Part shown: positions 43,840-52,737 of the stretch, piece after piece
Numbering within the stretch: position 1 is the first letter of the stretch
Layout: every line of letters starts with the position of its first letter
NCBI RefSeq assembly: GCF_020622065.1
Contig: NZ_JAHRYQ010000001.1
Coordinates: 1,736,001 to 1,800,000, forward strand
Direction of reading: 5' to 3'
Length of the DNA stretch: 64,000 nucleotides
Origin: Geothrix sp.
Lineage (GTDB): Bacteria; Acidobacteriota; Holophagae; Holophagales; Holophagaceae
Translations under genes and position numbers: made by a program
Notes under the pieces: generated by a model
Database searches by the model: none
Told to the model about the DNA's origin: nothing
The model's input: the letters and a program-made list of their open reading frames with translations, nothing else

Positions 43840-46284
43840 GTGTTCAGCATCATCTCTGACGGCGCAGGTTACCGGGAGTTCGTCCTCTTGAAGGATGGCC
43901 AGGGGATCCTCCTCAGGACCGCCCTTCCCGAGGATGTGGAACGGGTGGAGGCCTTCATCCGCGGACTCTCCCGAGAGACCCTCGCCATGCGCTTCATGGG
44001 CGGCGTCGCGGGCGTGTCCCGGACCTACATCGAGGAACTGTGCGACGAAAGCCCCCACCAGCGGGCGTGTCTGCTGGCCGTGGAGGGCGACGAGGCCGAT
44101 CAGCGGGTGCTCGGGCTGGGCAACTACATCGGCAAGGGTGGCGCCATCGCCGAAGTCGGCTTCATGGTCGCCGAGCCGCACCAGGGCCGGGGCATCAGCA
44201 CCCTGCTGCTCGAGCGCCTGGCCGGGCTCGCCGCCGGCGCGGGCTATGTGGGCTTCGAGGCGGATGTGCTCTATGGGAATGAGAAGATGACGAATGTGTT
44301 CCGCGACTCGGGCTTCGAGACCCGCCGGGCCATGGAGGGCGGCATCATCCATGTGGAGTTCCCCCTGAGCGCCCCCCAGGCCCAGCGGGAGCGGGCGGAG
44401 ATGCGCGAGCGGGTGGCTGCGGCCAATTCCCTGGTGCCCCTCCTGCGGCCAAGGACGGTGGCCGTGGTGGGCGCCTCCCGCGACCCCGCCTCCATGGGCA
44501 ATGCCATCTTCCGCCACATCCTCCAGAGCCGCTTCAAGGGCACGGTCTATCCCGTGAACCCGAAGGCCCAGGCCATCGAAGGGGTGCAGGCCCATGCCTC
44601 CCTCGAGTCCCTGCCGGACTCGCCGGACCTGGTGGTCCTGGCGGTCCCCGCCACCAAGGTGATCCCGCTGGCCAAGGAGGCCCTCGACAAAGGGGCTCGG
44701 GGCCTGCTGGTCCTGGCCGCAGGTTTCGCCGAGACCGGCCCAGAGGGGGCCCGGCGCCAGGAGCGGCTGGTGCGGCTGGTGCGCAGCCGCGGGGCCCGGC
44801 TGGTGGGGCCCAACTGCCTCGGGCTGCTGAACACGAATGCGACGGTCCAGCTGAATGCCAGCCTGGCCACGGCGATGCCGCCCCGCGGCCGCGTGGGGTT
44901 CTTCAGCCATTCGGCGGCTTTGGGGGTGGTGATCCTGCAGTACGCCGCCGAGCGGGGACTGGGATTCTCCAGCTTCGTGTCGGCCGGAAACCGTGCGGAT
45001 GTCTCGGGAAACGACCTGCTCCAGTACTGGGAGGAGGATCCGGACACCGATGTGGCCCTGCTCTACCTCGAGACCTTCGGGAACCCCCGCCGCTTCGCCC
45101 GGCTGGCCCGCCGGATTTCGCGCCGGAAACCCGTGCTGTGCGTCAAGAGCGCCCGCAGCCACGCCGGGCGGCGCGTGGCCCAGGCGCACATCGCCGCCAG
45201 CCCCCGGAACGATGCCGAGGTGGAAGCCCTGTTCCACCAGGCGGGCGTGATCCGCGCCGACACCCTGGAAGAGCTGTTCGACATCGCCCTGCTGCTCTCG
45301 CATCAACCGCTGCCCCGGGGAAACCGCGTGGCCGTGGTCAGCAATTCCGGGGGAGTGGCGACCATCTGCGCGGACGCCTGCGAATCCCGTGGCATGCGCA
45401 TCTCGGGCCCCGGCGTGGTGGACCTGCACGCCCTGGCCACGGCGGAACACTACGAGCGGGCTTGCCTGGAGGCGCTCGAGCACCCGGAGGTGGATGCCCT
45501 CATCGCCACCTTCGCCTGCGTGGGGGCCTGCGATCCCGCCACCGTGGCTCGGGCCATCCGCCGGGCCGCCGTGCGCGCGGAACGCAGCACCGGCATCGCC
45601 AAGCCGACCCTGCTCTCCCTGATGGGCGTCAGCGGGGCCGTACCCGTGGGCACCGCGTCCCAGAACGGGCATGGCGGCGTACACCGGACCTTCCCCTCGT
45701 ACCGGTTCCCGGAATCGGCCGCGCTGGCGCTTTCCAAGGTGGTGGAATACGCCCATGTCCGCCTGCAGCCCCCCGGCCGGATCCTGGCCTACGACGGCCT
45801 GGAAGCCGGAGAGGCTCGTCAGACCGTTGAGCGCCACCTTGAGGAGTCCCTGCCGCAGGCACCTCCCGCCTTCACAGAGGCACAATCCAGGGACCTCCTG
45901 ACATGCTTCGGCATCACCGTCGCCGAGCCCCTTCCCGCCGATCCCGCCGCCCGGAGCACCCAGGTGGTCCTGAGCCTCTCGGCGGATCCGGATTTCGGCC
46001 CCATCTGGCGGTTCCGGCGCCCCAGCGTGGGTTCCATCCTCCGCATCACGCCCCTTACGGATCTCGACATCGCGGATGTGATCGCCAGGCTCCACCTGCC
46101 TCCGGCCTGCGGGCTGGCCGAGACCCTGGGCCGCCTCACCCAGCTGGTGGAGGAGCTGCCCTGGATCTCCACGCTGGAAGCCCAGGTTGCGGTTCCCCTG
46201 GCCGAGGCCGCACCCCCCGGCGCCCTTCCCCTGCAGCCCGGCCTGACGATGGCGTTCTCGCAGGTCGGTTTCCGCACGCCTTGA
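43840..46284 (+). CDS. GNAT / ADP-forming acyl-CoA-synthetase-like fusion (Pat-type acetyltransferase)
   Basis: 814 residues. Residues 1-175 are a GNAT acetyltransferase (VGFMVAEPHQGRGISTLLLERL, acetyl-CoA binding Q/RxxGxG/A-like). From about 195 on it is like the alpha/beta subunits of ADP-forming acyl-CoA synthetases: PRTVAVVGASRDPASMGN, GPNCLGLLNTNATVQLNAS, VVSNSGGVATICADACESRG. This two-domain build is that of protein acetyltransferases PatZ/Pat, but with GNAT first. The C-terminal ATP-grasp-like part is short and divergent. GTG at 43840 has GAGG upstream. It leads an acuABC-like operon and probably acetylates an acyl-CoA synthetase. Confidence 0.85.
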   Translation: MFSIISDGAGYREFVLLKDGQGILLRTALPEDVERVEAFIRGLSRETLAMRFMGGVAGVSRTYIEELCDESPHQRACLLAVEGDEADQRVLGLGNYIGKGGAIAEVGFMVAEPHQGRGISTLLLERLAGLAAGAGYVGFEADVLYGNEKMTNVFRDSGFETRRAMEGGIIHVEFPLSAPQAQRERAEMRERVAAANSLVPLLRPRTVAVVGASRDPASMGNAIFRHILQSRFKGTVYPVNPKAQAIEGVQAHASLESLPDSPDLVVLAVPATKVIPLAKEALDKGARGLLVLAAGFAETGPEGARRQERLVRLVRSRGARLVGPNCLGLLNTNATVQLNASLATAMPPRGRVGFFSHSAALGVVILQYAAERGLGFSSFVSAGNRADVSGNDLLQYWEEDPDTDVALLYLETFGNPRRFARLARRISRRKPVLCVKSARSHAGRRVAQAHIAASPRNDAEVEALFHQAGVIRADTLEELFDIALLLSHQPLPRGNRVAVVSNSGGVATICADACESRGMRISGPGVVDLHALATAEHYERACLEALEHPEVDALIATFACVGACDPATVARAIRRAAVRAERSTGIAKPTLLSLMGVSGAVPVGTASQNGHGGVHRTFPSYRFPESAALALSKVVEYAHVRLQPPGRILAYDGLEAGEARQTVERHLEESLPQAPPAFTEAQSRDLLTCFGITVAEPLPADPAARSTQVVLSLSADPDFGPIWRFRRPSVGSILRITPLTDLDIADVIARLHLPPACGLAETLGRLTQLVEELPWISTLEAQVAVPLAEAAPPGALPLQPGLTMAFSQVGFRTP

Positions 46285-46299
46285 AACCAGGAGGCAGCC

Positions 46300-46929
46300 T
46301 TGTTCGTGAGCGACATGATGCGGAGTCCGGTGACGGTGATCCCGGCCAGCGCCCCCCTCGGGGAAGCCCATGCGATCTTCCAGGCCCGGGGCTTCCGCCA
46401 CCTGCCGGTGGTGGACCAGGGTCGATTGGTGGGAGTGCTCACGGATCGGGACCTGCGCTTCGCCATGAGCACCCTCTGCCCGACGCCGAGGACCGCTGGG
46501 GATCCCGTGTCCCTCGCCATGAGCAGCCCGGTCCTGACCGCCGACCCTCTGGACCCCGTGGAGGACGCGGCCCGCATCATGCGGGAGCGCAAGATCGGCT
46601 GCCTGCCGGTGGTGGATGGGACAGAGCTGGTGGGAATCCTCACGGGCATGGATCTGCTGGATGCGTTGATGAAGCTCACTGGCGTCACCCGGCCCTCCTC
46701 GCGGCTGGAGGTGGCCCTCGCGGACCGGCCCGGTGAACTGGCCCGCCTCACGGCCTTCCTGGCGGAGCGTCATGTCAACATCCACTCCATCCTCACCTGC
46801 CCCGCTCCGAACGGCATCGTGCGCACCGTGCTGAGGCTGGATTCCAGCCAGGCCCGCCCCCTGGCGGAGGCCCTGCGGGCGGTCGGGTTCCAGATCCTGT
46901 GGCCCCTCCCGAAACCATGGCCACACTGA
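46300..46929 (+). CDS. acuB: CBS-CBS-ACT protein, AcuB-like
   Basis: 209 residues: two CBS domains (MMRSPVTVIPASAPLGEA; MSSPVLTADPLDPVEDAARI) and an ACT domain (LEVALADRPGELARLTAFLA). The B. subtilis AcuB in the acuABC operon has this layout; CBS domains bind adenine nucleotides and ACT domains small ligands. The start is TTG at 46300, supported by AGGAGG five bases upstream. It overlaps the next gene by 13 bases. Confidence 0.88.
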   Translation: MFVSDMMRSPVTVIPASAPLGEAHAIFQARGFRHLPVVDQGRLVGVLTDRDLRFAMSTLCPTPRTAGDPVSLAMSSPVLTADPLDPVEDAARIMRERKIGCLPVVDGTELVGILTGMDLLDALMKLTGVTRPSSRLEVALADRPGELARLTAFLAERHVNIHSILTCPAPNGIVRTVLRLDSSQARPLAEALRAVGFQILWPLPKPWPH

Positions 46930-48089
46930 TCCACCGCCCGGAATATGCCGGGTACGACTTCGGGCCCGAGCACCCCTTCACGCCTGCGCGGCTGGGGATG
47001 CTCCTGGACCTGATCCGGAGCCTGGGGCATGCGGTGGACCCCATCCAGGCGCCGGCCGCCACCCGGGACGAGATCCTGTCCATCCACGATGAGGCCTATG
47101 TGGCGATGGTCGAGGCCCTGGACCGGGGCGAGCCGAGACCCGAGGCCGAACGCTTCGGGTTGGGCACGCCTGACAATCCCGTCTTCCCGGGCATGGACCT
47201 CGCGGCCCGCTGGCTGGTGGGGGGCACCTTGCACGGGGCGCGGTTGCTGATGAGCGGCGTCGAGCATCGCGTGCTCCAGCTGGGAGGCGGCCTCCACCAT
47301 GCCCAGAAGGATCGGGCGGCGGGCTTCTGCCTGTACAACGACCTGGCGGTGGCCATCCAGGCCATGGCGGACCATGGCTGGCGCGTGGCCTATCTGGATC
47401 TCGACCTCCACCACGGAGATGGGGTGCAGAGCCTGTTCTACGACAGCGAGCGGGTGCTGACCCTGAGCCTGCACGAATCCGGGCACTACCTCTATCCCGG
47501 GTCCGGCCACATCCAGGAGCTGGGCCATGGCCCGGCACGGGGCCTGAGTGTGAACATCCCCCTGGAGCCCTTCACCGAATCCGGGGACTACCTGGAAGCC
47601 TTCGAGGCCGTGATCCCCCGGGCGCTCGCCTGGTTCTCGCCGGATGTCCTGGTGGTCCAGGCCGGAGCCGACGCGCACTTCGCCGATCCGCTGGGGGATC
47701 TCGCCCTCACCACCCAGAGCTTCCAGAAGCTCTACCACAGGATTCTCGATCTTGCAGAGATCCATACCCAGGGCCGGTCGCTCTTCACCCTCGGGGGCGG
47801 CTACGAGGCACAGGTCGTGGCCCGCGTCTGGGCCATCCTCTACCTCACGATCATGGAGCTTCCCGTTCCGCAGCGCCTGCCGGAAGCCTGGCTGAACCGC
47901 TGGCATGCGCTGCTGGGGCTGGGAATCGGCTCCGACCTGCAGGATCCCGAACCCGCTTTTGCGGAGCTTGCCGGCCAAGCGGCGCGGACCCGCCGCAACC
48001 GGGATGTCGTCGCGCGGCTGCTGGACGCCCTCGACGCCTGCTGGAATCCAGATGCCCGCGGAGAAGGCGGTCCCCCACTCAGGGCGTGA
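46917..48089 (+). CDS. acuC: AcuC-like HDAC-family deacetylase
   Basis: 390 residues of the class I/II histone-deacetylase fold. Zinc and catalytic residues are visible: GGGLHHAQKDRAAGFCLYND, DLDLHHGDGVQ, QAGADAHFADPLGDLAL and TLGGGYEAQ. AcuC removes acetyl groups from acetyl-CoA synthetase lysines. With the GNAT fusion and AcuB it makes a complete acetylation switch. ATG at 46917 lies within the end of acuB. It overlaps the convergent outer-membrane gene by 11 bases. Confidence 0.92.
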   Translation: MATLIHRPEYAGYDFGPEHPFTPARLGMLLDLIRSLGHAVDPIQAPAATRDEILSIHDEAYVAMVEALDRGEPRPEAERFGLGTPDNPVFPGMDLAARWLVGGTLHGARLLMSGVEHRVLQLGGGLHHAQKDRAAGFCLYNDLAVAIQAMADHGWRVAYLDLDLHHGDGVQSLFYDSERVLTLSLHESGHYLYPGSGHIQELGHGPARGLSVNIPLEPFTESGDYLEAFEAVIPRALAWFSPDVLVVQAGADAHFADPLGDLALTTQSFQKLYHRILDLAEIHTQGRSLFTLGGGYEAQVVARVWAILYLTIMELPVPQRLPEAWLNRWHALLGLGIGSDLQDPEPAFAELAGQAARTRRNRDVVARLLDALDACWNPDARGEGGPPLRA

Positions 48090-49164
48090 CCGTGATCCGC
48101 AAGGCCAATCCCATGTCGGCGGTGTTCTCGTTGTGGGTGATGTTGTTGAGGTAGCTGAAGGTCAGGGCGGAGCGCGGGCCCAGGCGGACATGCACGCCGA
48201 GGTCGTGGATCACGGAGGGTTTGTCCAAGGTGGCTCCCGGTCCCTGGGATGTGAGCGCGTCATGGTAGACGAGGACGAGGAAGGGCCGGACCCGGGGCCA
48301 GCCGTGCCACTCCCAGCCCAGGTGCCCGGCGATCTGGTCCTTGATGAGGAAGGGGTTCGGGCCGGTGCCTCCGGTCATGCCGCGGCGCAGGTAGGCTCCA
48401 CCCCCGTGGATGGCCTGGTGGGGCGTGGGCCGCCACTGGAAGCTCAAGCCGGCACTGGAATCCCAATCGGACCGGAATTCCCCGGCAAAGGTGGTGGCGG
48501 GAATCTGCAAGGCACCGAGAAAGCTGATGGAGAGTTTCGGATCGGCGTAGAAGCGGTGGATGACCGCCACCGCGGGATCCACGGGGCGGGCGCGGACCGC
48601 GGTCTGGGTGAAGTGGACCACCCGGCCCTTCTGGATGATGACGGCGGTGAGCTGGTCCCGGGCGATGGCGGTCCGGCCCGTCTGCTCGAATCCGAATTGG
48701 TGGAAGCCCTCGATGAGCCCATCCATGAAGCCGCCGTCGATGCTCTGCCAGCCCAGGTTCACCGCCACATCGGTATCCGGCGTCAGGCCATAGCGGAAAC
48801 CGAGATCCGTGCGCTGGACTTCCGCGTCGAAGAAGAACAACAGGGGCTCGTCCGGAAGGGAGGCCGCGAACTGGGCCGTCCCCGCCGGCCCCACGGTGAT
48901 GCGCCCCGAGGTGTCGCGGCCGAGGCGGTCCTTGATCAGATCGGAGAACTCGAAGGTATTGGAGCGCGTCACCTGGAACGAGACGCGCCAGCGCCCTTTC
49001 CCGACGGTGTCCGCCCCGAGTGGGCGGTAGGTCAGCGGGACCAGGTTCAGGGGAAAGAGGTCGCGGCTCGAGGGAGGCCCCGGGTCGGGCCAGGGTTCCT
49101 CCGGTCCGGCCAGGAGGGGGAGGGCCAGAAGAAGTCCGAGGGAGGCGATGCAGCTTCGGATCAT
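48079..49164 (-). CDS. Exported beta-rich protein resembling DUF3187
   Basis: 361 residues with a signal peptide (IASLGLLLALPLLAG). The N-terminal part SRDLFPLNLVPLTYRPLG, then repeated beta strands with alternating hydrophobic residues (FRYGLTPDTDVAVNLGW, ALTFSYLNNIT) suggests an outer-membrane barrel. I place it tentatively in DUF3187; the function is unknown. Its 3' end overlaps acuC. Confidence 0.7.
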   Translation of the reverse strand: MIRSCIASLGLLLALPLLAGPEEPWPDPGPPSSRDLFPLNLVPLTYRPLGADTVGKGRWRVSFQVTRSNTFEFSDLIKDRLGRDTSGRITVGPAGTAQFAASLPDEPLLFFFDAEVQRTDLGFRYGLTPDTDVAVNLGWQSIDGGFMDGLIEGFHQFGFEQTGRTAIARDQLTAVIIQKGRVVHFTQTAVRARPVDPAVAVIHRFYADPKLSISFLGALQIPATTFAGEFRSDWDSSAGLSFQWRPTPHQAIHGGGAYLRRGMTGGTGPNPFLIKDQIAGHLGWEWHGWPRVRPFLVLVYHDALTSQGPGATLDKPSVIHDLGVHVRLGPRSALTFSYLNNITHNENTADMGLALRITVTP

Positions 49165-49271
49165 GCCGTGCCCTCAAGGAAGGGGCGTGGAGGCGCGGGG
49201 TGCGCTTCGGCCCATGCTACCCGGCCATTACCCCCGGATTGAATCCAAGTGTTGATATCCTGGAACCCACC

Positions 49272-49928
49272 ATGGAACCCACCCCCCTCGATACGCGCAC
49301 CTCCTTGCTCCAGGCGGCCCTGGTCTGCTTTGCCGACCACGGGTTCGATGGCACGAGCATGCGGATGATCGCAGAGCGGGCCGGGCGCCCCCTTTCGCTG
49401 CTTTCCCACTACTTCGGGAACAAGGAGGGGCTCTACCTGGAAGTGTTCAAGTACATCCTCCAGACCTCGGCCCCCGAGACAGTCGATCCCTCGCTCGTGG
49501 CCAACCTGAACCCGCGGAATGCGCAGGGGGCCGTCCGGCTCTTGCGGGAACAGATCCACTTCATGTACCAGCAGGCGGCGCCGGATGCGGCGGCGGCCAG
49601 GCCCTTCCAAGAGCACCGGGCCCGCCTCTGGGTGCAGGAATTCCGCTCTCCCCGGCCCAGCCTCCACCCGATCATCCGGCAGTACCTCAGCCCCGCGGCC
49701 GAGCTGATCCGGACCTGCATCCAGGTCCTCCGGCCCGAGTTGAATGCAGCGCAGGTGGCCTTCCTCGGCGCTTCGATCACGAGTCAGGTGGCCGGTCATG
49801 GAACGATGCGGGGCCTTCACCAGGTGCTCTGGGGGCAATACCCCCCCTTCGGCAGCCACTTCCAGGAGGCGGAACTGCTCGTGGACTTCTGCCTGCATGG
49901 CCTGGAGGCGACCGCCCCGGGCGACTAG
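49272..49928 (+). CDS. TetR/AcrR-family regulator, copy 1
   Basis: 218 residues. The helix-turn-helix is ALVCFADHGFDGTSMRMIAERAG-type (in part DGTSMRMIAERAG) followed by LSLLSHYFGNKEGLYLEVF. The C-terminal ligand domain resembles the CerR type. It is a paralogue of the regulator at 51961 (shared HYF/YYF.GKEGLY.EVF and LRPELN/RPDLSP.E). It is divergent from the DUF3187-like gene across 107 bases and may control it. ATG at 49272 has no strong ribosome site. Confidence 0.88.
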   Translation: MEPTPLDTRTSLLQAALVCFADHGFDGTSMRMIAERAGRPLSLLSHYFGNKEGLYLEVFKYILQTSAPETVDPSLVANLNPRNAQGAVRLLREQIHFMYQQAAPDAAAARPFQEHRARLWVQEFRSPRPSLHPIIRQYLSPAAELIRTCIQVLRPELNAAQVAFLGASITSQVAGHGTMRGLHQVLWGQYPPFGSHFQEAELLVDFCLHGLEATAPGD

Positions 49929-49999
49929 GCCGCTGGGACCTTCCCGCCGACGGCAAGGCGAAGGGCGGCGCCCGTTGGGGAGAATGGCTCCCATCCGCT

Positions 50000-51031
50000 T
50001 CACCATTGGTAGGTGAGGCCCATCATCAGCACATCGGTGTCGCGGTGATACCGCGTCAGGGTCCGATTCCACTGCAGGCGCGCAGCCCAGTGACCCCAGA
50101 TGTGACGACCGATGACCATCGAATACCGGGTGCTGGTGCGGATGGTGACCGAAGATCCGGCGTTCCGGCGCTCCTCTTCCGGAAAGTCGCGGCTGACATA
50201 GGGACCCGCCCCGAACCCGATCAGCCAGCGACCATCCGCTGACCGCTGCGAGAACCAGACCTGGGCGGCAATCCCATCGCGCCGCACGGAATCGAGCCCA
50301 CCCTCATCGAAATAACCAATCGACAGATCAAAATGGCCTTGCAACCTTCGCCGGTATTCGATGGCCGCGGCACCCAACAGCTCAGTCGCCTCGCTTTCAA
50401 AGCTGTTGAGGATGGTCTGGCCGAGAAAGATGGTCAGTTCGTTATCCGGGTCGGATGGAACCTCCCGGCGGTCCCTAGGGGGCGGTGCGTCCCGCCTTGC
50501 CGCCGGATCGCGGGGCGTGAAGGGAATGCTGATCCCGACCAGGACTGCCTGAGTCTGAGGCAAGCCGGAGCCGAAGGTTCGATTGATCCGGACGAAGGCT
50601 TCCACGGCTCCACCTGGAAGAGGGTACTGGGCCGAAAGGCTGAACAGGGACTTGATTCCGTGGTGATTCTGGAAGACCGAACCGGCTCCCCCTTCCGTCG
50701 TATCAAAGAATCGATACGCGCCCACGCCAAGCCCCAAGCGAAGGTCATTCCCCTTCATCCGATGCAGACGCCAGCCCTGGATGTAGAGACCATCGCGATG
50801 ATGATCGGGGATGTGCCCCTCGTTCAACCAGCCGATGCTTCCGGCCCAACCTTCGCGGACAGGCCGAAGGTACTGGAGCTGCCAGGAATAGGTCATCGAT
50901 TCGTGGCCAAGGCCATGCAGGCGCCCCAGACCGATGGACGCTTCCTGGGATCGACCGGAAGGTGCGCCCAGGCCAGCCAGCAGGATGGCGAAGGCAGCGG
51001 GCCTGACGAATCGGGACCAGATCGAGGCCAA
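50000..51031 (-). CDS. Outer-membrane beta-barrel protein, unknown function
   Basis: About 343 residues with a hydrophobic export segment (AAFAILLAGLGAPSGRSQ) and alternating barrel strands. The end RDTDVLMMGLTYQW has the aromatic-terminal pattern of an outer-membrane barrel. No ATG precedes the signal segment in frame; TTG at 51031 is the best start, without a good ribosome site. It was not recognised by family. It is on the same strand as the small barrel protein upstream, 106 bases away. Confidence 0.65.
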   Translation of the reverse strand: MASIWSRFVRPAAFAILLAGLGAPSGRSQEASIGLGRLHGLGHESMTYSWQLQYLRPVREGWAGSIGWLNEGHIPDHHRDGLYIQGWRLHRMKGNDLRLGLGVGAYRFFDTTEGGAGSVFQNHHGIKSLFSLSAQYPLPGGAVEAFVRINRTFGSGLPQTQAVLVGISIPFTPRDPAARRDAPPPRDRREVPSDPDNELTIFLGQTILNSFESEATELLGAAAIEYRRRLQGHFDLSIGYFDEGGLDSVRRDGIAAQVWFSQRSADGRWLIGFGAGPYVSRDFPEEERRNAGSSVTIRTSTRYSMVIGRHIWGHWAARLQWNRTLTRYHRDTDVLMMGLTYQW

Positions 51032-51137
51032 GGCGTGGTGGAAGGCCCCTGGATGCCCGTGTCGAAAGCCAGGGAGCCGGGCGATCCCGGCCCCCTGGCG
51101 TGGACGAGTCGTGAATGGAGAGCGACGCACTCCCGGT

Positions 51138-51698
51138 TCAGAACCGATAGATGAAAGTGGCGTTGAGGGTCGGCGCCGTGATGTCCGGCTTGGCCCCGAA
51201 GAGCTCGGGCTCGTACTTCGCGTAGGTGTACCGGAGTTCGGCGCCCATGTTCGGCGTGAACATGTAGCCCGCGGAAACCGAGCCGTAGAAAGTGTTCGGC
51301 GTGTCGTCATCGCTCATCCCGGGCAGGTTCATGTCGAACTTGGCCAGGCCGAAGCCGGCGCCCGCGCCCACGAAGCAACCCTTGTTGACCTGCTTCGAGA
51401 AGTAGTAGTTGTAGTCGGCTCCGAGTTGGAGCGTCTGGACCTTGCGGGTGGGGCTGGTCTTCTCGAAATAGATGTAGTCGAGCCGCGGGACGATGGCGTG
51501 GCCACCGGAGAAACCGATCACCATGTGAGCGCCGAGCCCATAGCCGAGGGAGTTGTCCAGCAACCCCTTGTCGCCCAGATCGCTCGTGGGATAGGCGATC
51601 GTGCCCTGGAGGCCGAACTTGAGGTCCTGAGCGAGGAGAGGGCTGCTGGCCAGCGCGAGGCCGGTGAGGCAGAACACCAGACGATGGGGGGATTTCAT
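51138..51698 (-). CDS. Small outer-membrane beta-barrel protein
   Basis: 186 residues with a signal peptide (LVFCLTGLALASSPLLAQ) and eight-strand-type barrel pattern (LQLGADYNYYF, SVSAGYMFTPNMGAELRYTY, ending ATFIYRF). It belongs to the OmpA/OmpW-like outer-membrane barrel group by pattern only. ATG at 51698 has AGGAG upstream. It is divergent from the TetR gene at 51961, with a TetR-like palindrome in its promoter region. Confidence 0.8.
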   Translation of the reverse strand: MKSPHRLVFCLTGLALASSPLLAQDLKFGLQGTIAYPTSDLGDKGLLDNSLGYGLGAHMVIGFSGGHAIVPRLDYIYFEKTSPTRKVQTLQLGADYNYYFSKQVNKGCFVGAGAGFGLAKFDMNLPGMSDDDTPNTFYGSVSAGYMFTPNMGAELRYTYAKYEPELFGAKPDITAPTLNATFIYRF

Positions 51699-51769
51699 GG
51701 GGGACTCCTGGTGCCCAGACGGGCAAGAAGGGAGGCAGTCAAGTGTTTCGACGCCTCAAGATTGAATTC

Positions 51770-51789
51770 CATCGGTCGTTTGACCAATG
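51770..51789. promoter_or_regulatory. Operator-like palindrome 1
   Basis: CATCGGTC-GTTT-GACCAATG: 8-base arms with one mismatch. It shares TCGGTCGT with the palindrome at 51927-51946. It lies about 70 bases before the barrel gene start. Confidence 0.5.
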
Positions 51790-51900
51790 CTTGGTTTAAA
51801 ATTAATTACATAAAATAACCTTGTCAAGAGATTATGATATGATTTTATTTATCATTTTATTAATTTTTAAGTTTAATATTTATTATAAAAAATATCTTGC

Positions 51901-51922
51901 ATCAATTGGTTGATCAATTGAT
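51901..51922. promoter_or_regulatory. Operator-like palindrome 2
   Basis: ATCAATTG-GTTGAT-CAATTGAT: perfect 8-base arms with a 6-base spacer. It sits 38 bases before the TetR ATG. Confidence 0.55.
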
Positions 51923-51926
51923 TATT

Positions 51927-51946
51927 GTGATCGGTCGTACGATCAC
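51927..51946. promoter_or_regulatory. Operator-like palindrome 3
   Basis: GTGATCG-GTCGTA-CGATCAC: perfect 7-base arms with a 6-base spacer, immediately before the TetR gene. Likely a site for autoregulation. Confidence 0.6.
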
Positions 51947-51960
51947 GCCCGAGAGATTTC

Positions 51961-52623
51961 ATGACGAACGCGGCTCCCCTCCCCACGACAGCTCATTTCG
52001 AATCCCGCGACTGCTTGATCCAGGCGGCCCTGCGCTGTTTTGCGAAGTACGGTTACGACGCGACCTCCATCCGCCTCATAGCGTCCATGGCAGGCAAGAA
52101 CTCGTCTCTTATTTCTTATTATTTCAAGGGTAAAGAGGGCCTGTACCGGGAGGTCTTCCGGCATCTGCTGACCCTGTTTGGGGCGAGCCCCGTCGAGACC
52201 CCGATCTCCGGCCAGGTCGCGGCGGAGCCCCTGGAGGGCCGGCCGAGGCTTCACGCCTTGATCCGTCGGATCCTGGTCGAGGTGGAGGCTCATTTCCAAT
52301 CCGCTGATCCCGTGCAGGATGCGGCCATCCGGCTGTTCCTCAGTGAGATCCAGTTCCCCAAGGAAGAGGTGAAGGACCTGATCCGGGAGCGCATGGAGCC
52401 CTCCGTGCAGGAGCTCCGGGCCTGCATCCGGAGCATCCGGCCGGACCTGTCTCCGGCGGAGATCGATTTCTGGGGGATCACCATCCAAGGCAGCTGCGTC
52501 AGCCACGCCCTGAGGTCCGAGTTCAACCGCCTGGTGTGGACCGCCACCGACCCCTCCCTGCCCCTCGAGGACATGGCCACCCACCTGACGAACTTCGTCT
52601 ACCACGGCCTCCAGAACGCCTGA
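51961..52623 (+). CDS. TetR/AcrR-family regulator, copy 2
   Basis: 220 residues with helix-turn-helix ALRCFAKYGYDATSIRLIA followed by LISYYFKGKEGLYREVF, and a CerR-like C-terminal domain. It precedes the RND pump genes by 114 bases and probably represses the pump and itself. Codons near the N terminus (around 52108-52130) are more AT-rich than neighbours, like its promoter. The palindromes just upstream are candidate operators. Confidence 0.9.
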   Translation: MTNAAPLPTTAHFESRDCLIQAALRCFAKYGYDATSIRLIASMAGKNSSLISYYFKGKEGLYREVFRHLLTLFGASPVETPISGQVAAEPLEGRPRLHALIRRILVEVEAHFQSADPVQDAAIRLFLSEIQFPKEEVKDLIRERMEPSVQELRACIRSIRPDLSPAEIDFWGITIQGSCVSHALRSEFNRLVWTATDPSLPLEDMATHLTNFVYHGLQNA

Positions 52624-52737
52624 AACGAGTGGCACGCGGCCAGGCTCCCTGTCATAAAAACTTCTCAGCAGGCATCCCGCTTTGACAATCGAATCCCGTC
52701 ACCGCCCATCAGGACATTCCATTTAAGGAGCACTTCC

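Larger units (their letters stand above)
51699..51960. promoter_or_regulatory. AT-rich divergent control region with palindromes
   Basis: No gene. Bases 51791-51900 are about 15% G+C by direct count, against roughly two-thirds G+C around. Three palindromes flank the AT block: 51770-51789, 51901-51922 and 51927-51946. The TetR ATG is 14 bases after the last. It can serve both the barrel gene and the TetR gene. Confidence 0.75.

Noticed and set aside
43711-46926. A 1071-codon open frame on the minus strand opposite the acetyltransferase and acuB genes
   Set aside because: Its translation has no recognisable domain and is rich in Gly, His and Pro. It mirrors a well-supported coding strand and arises from GC-rich codon bias.
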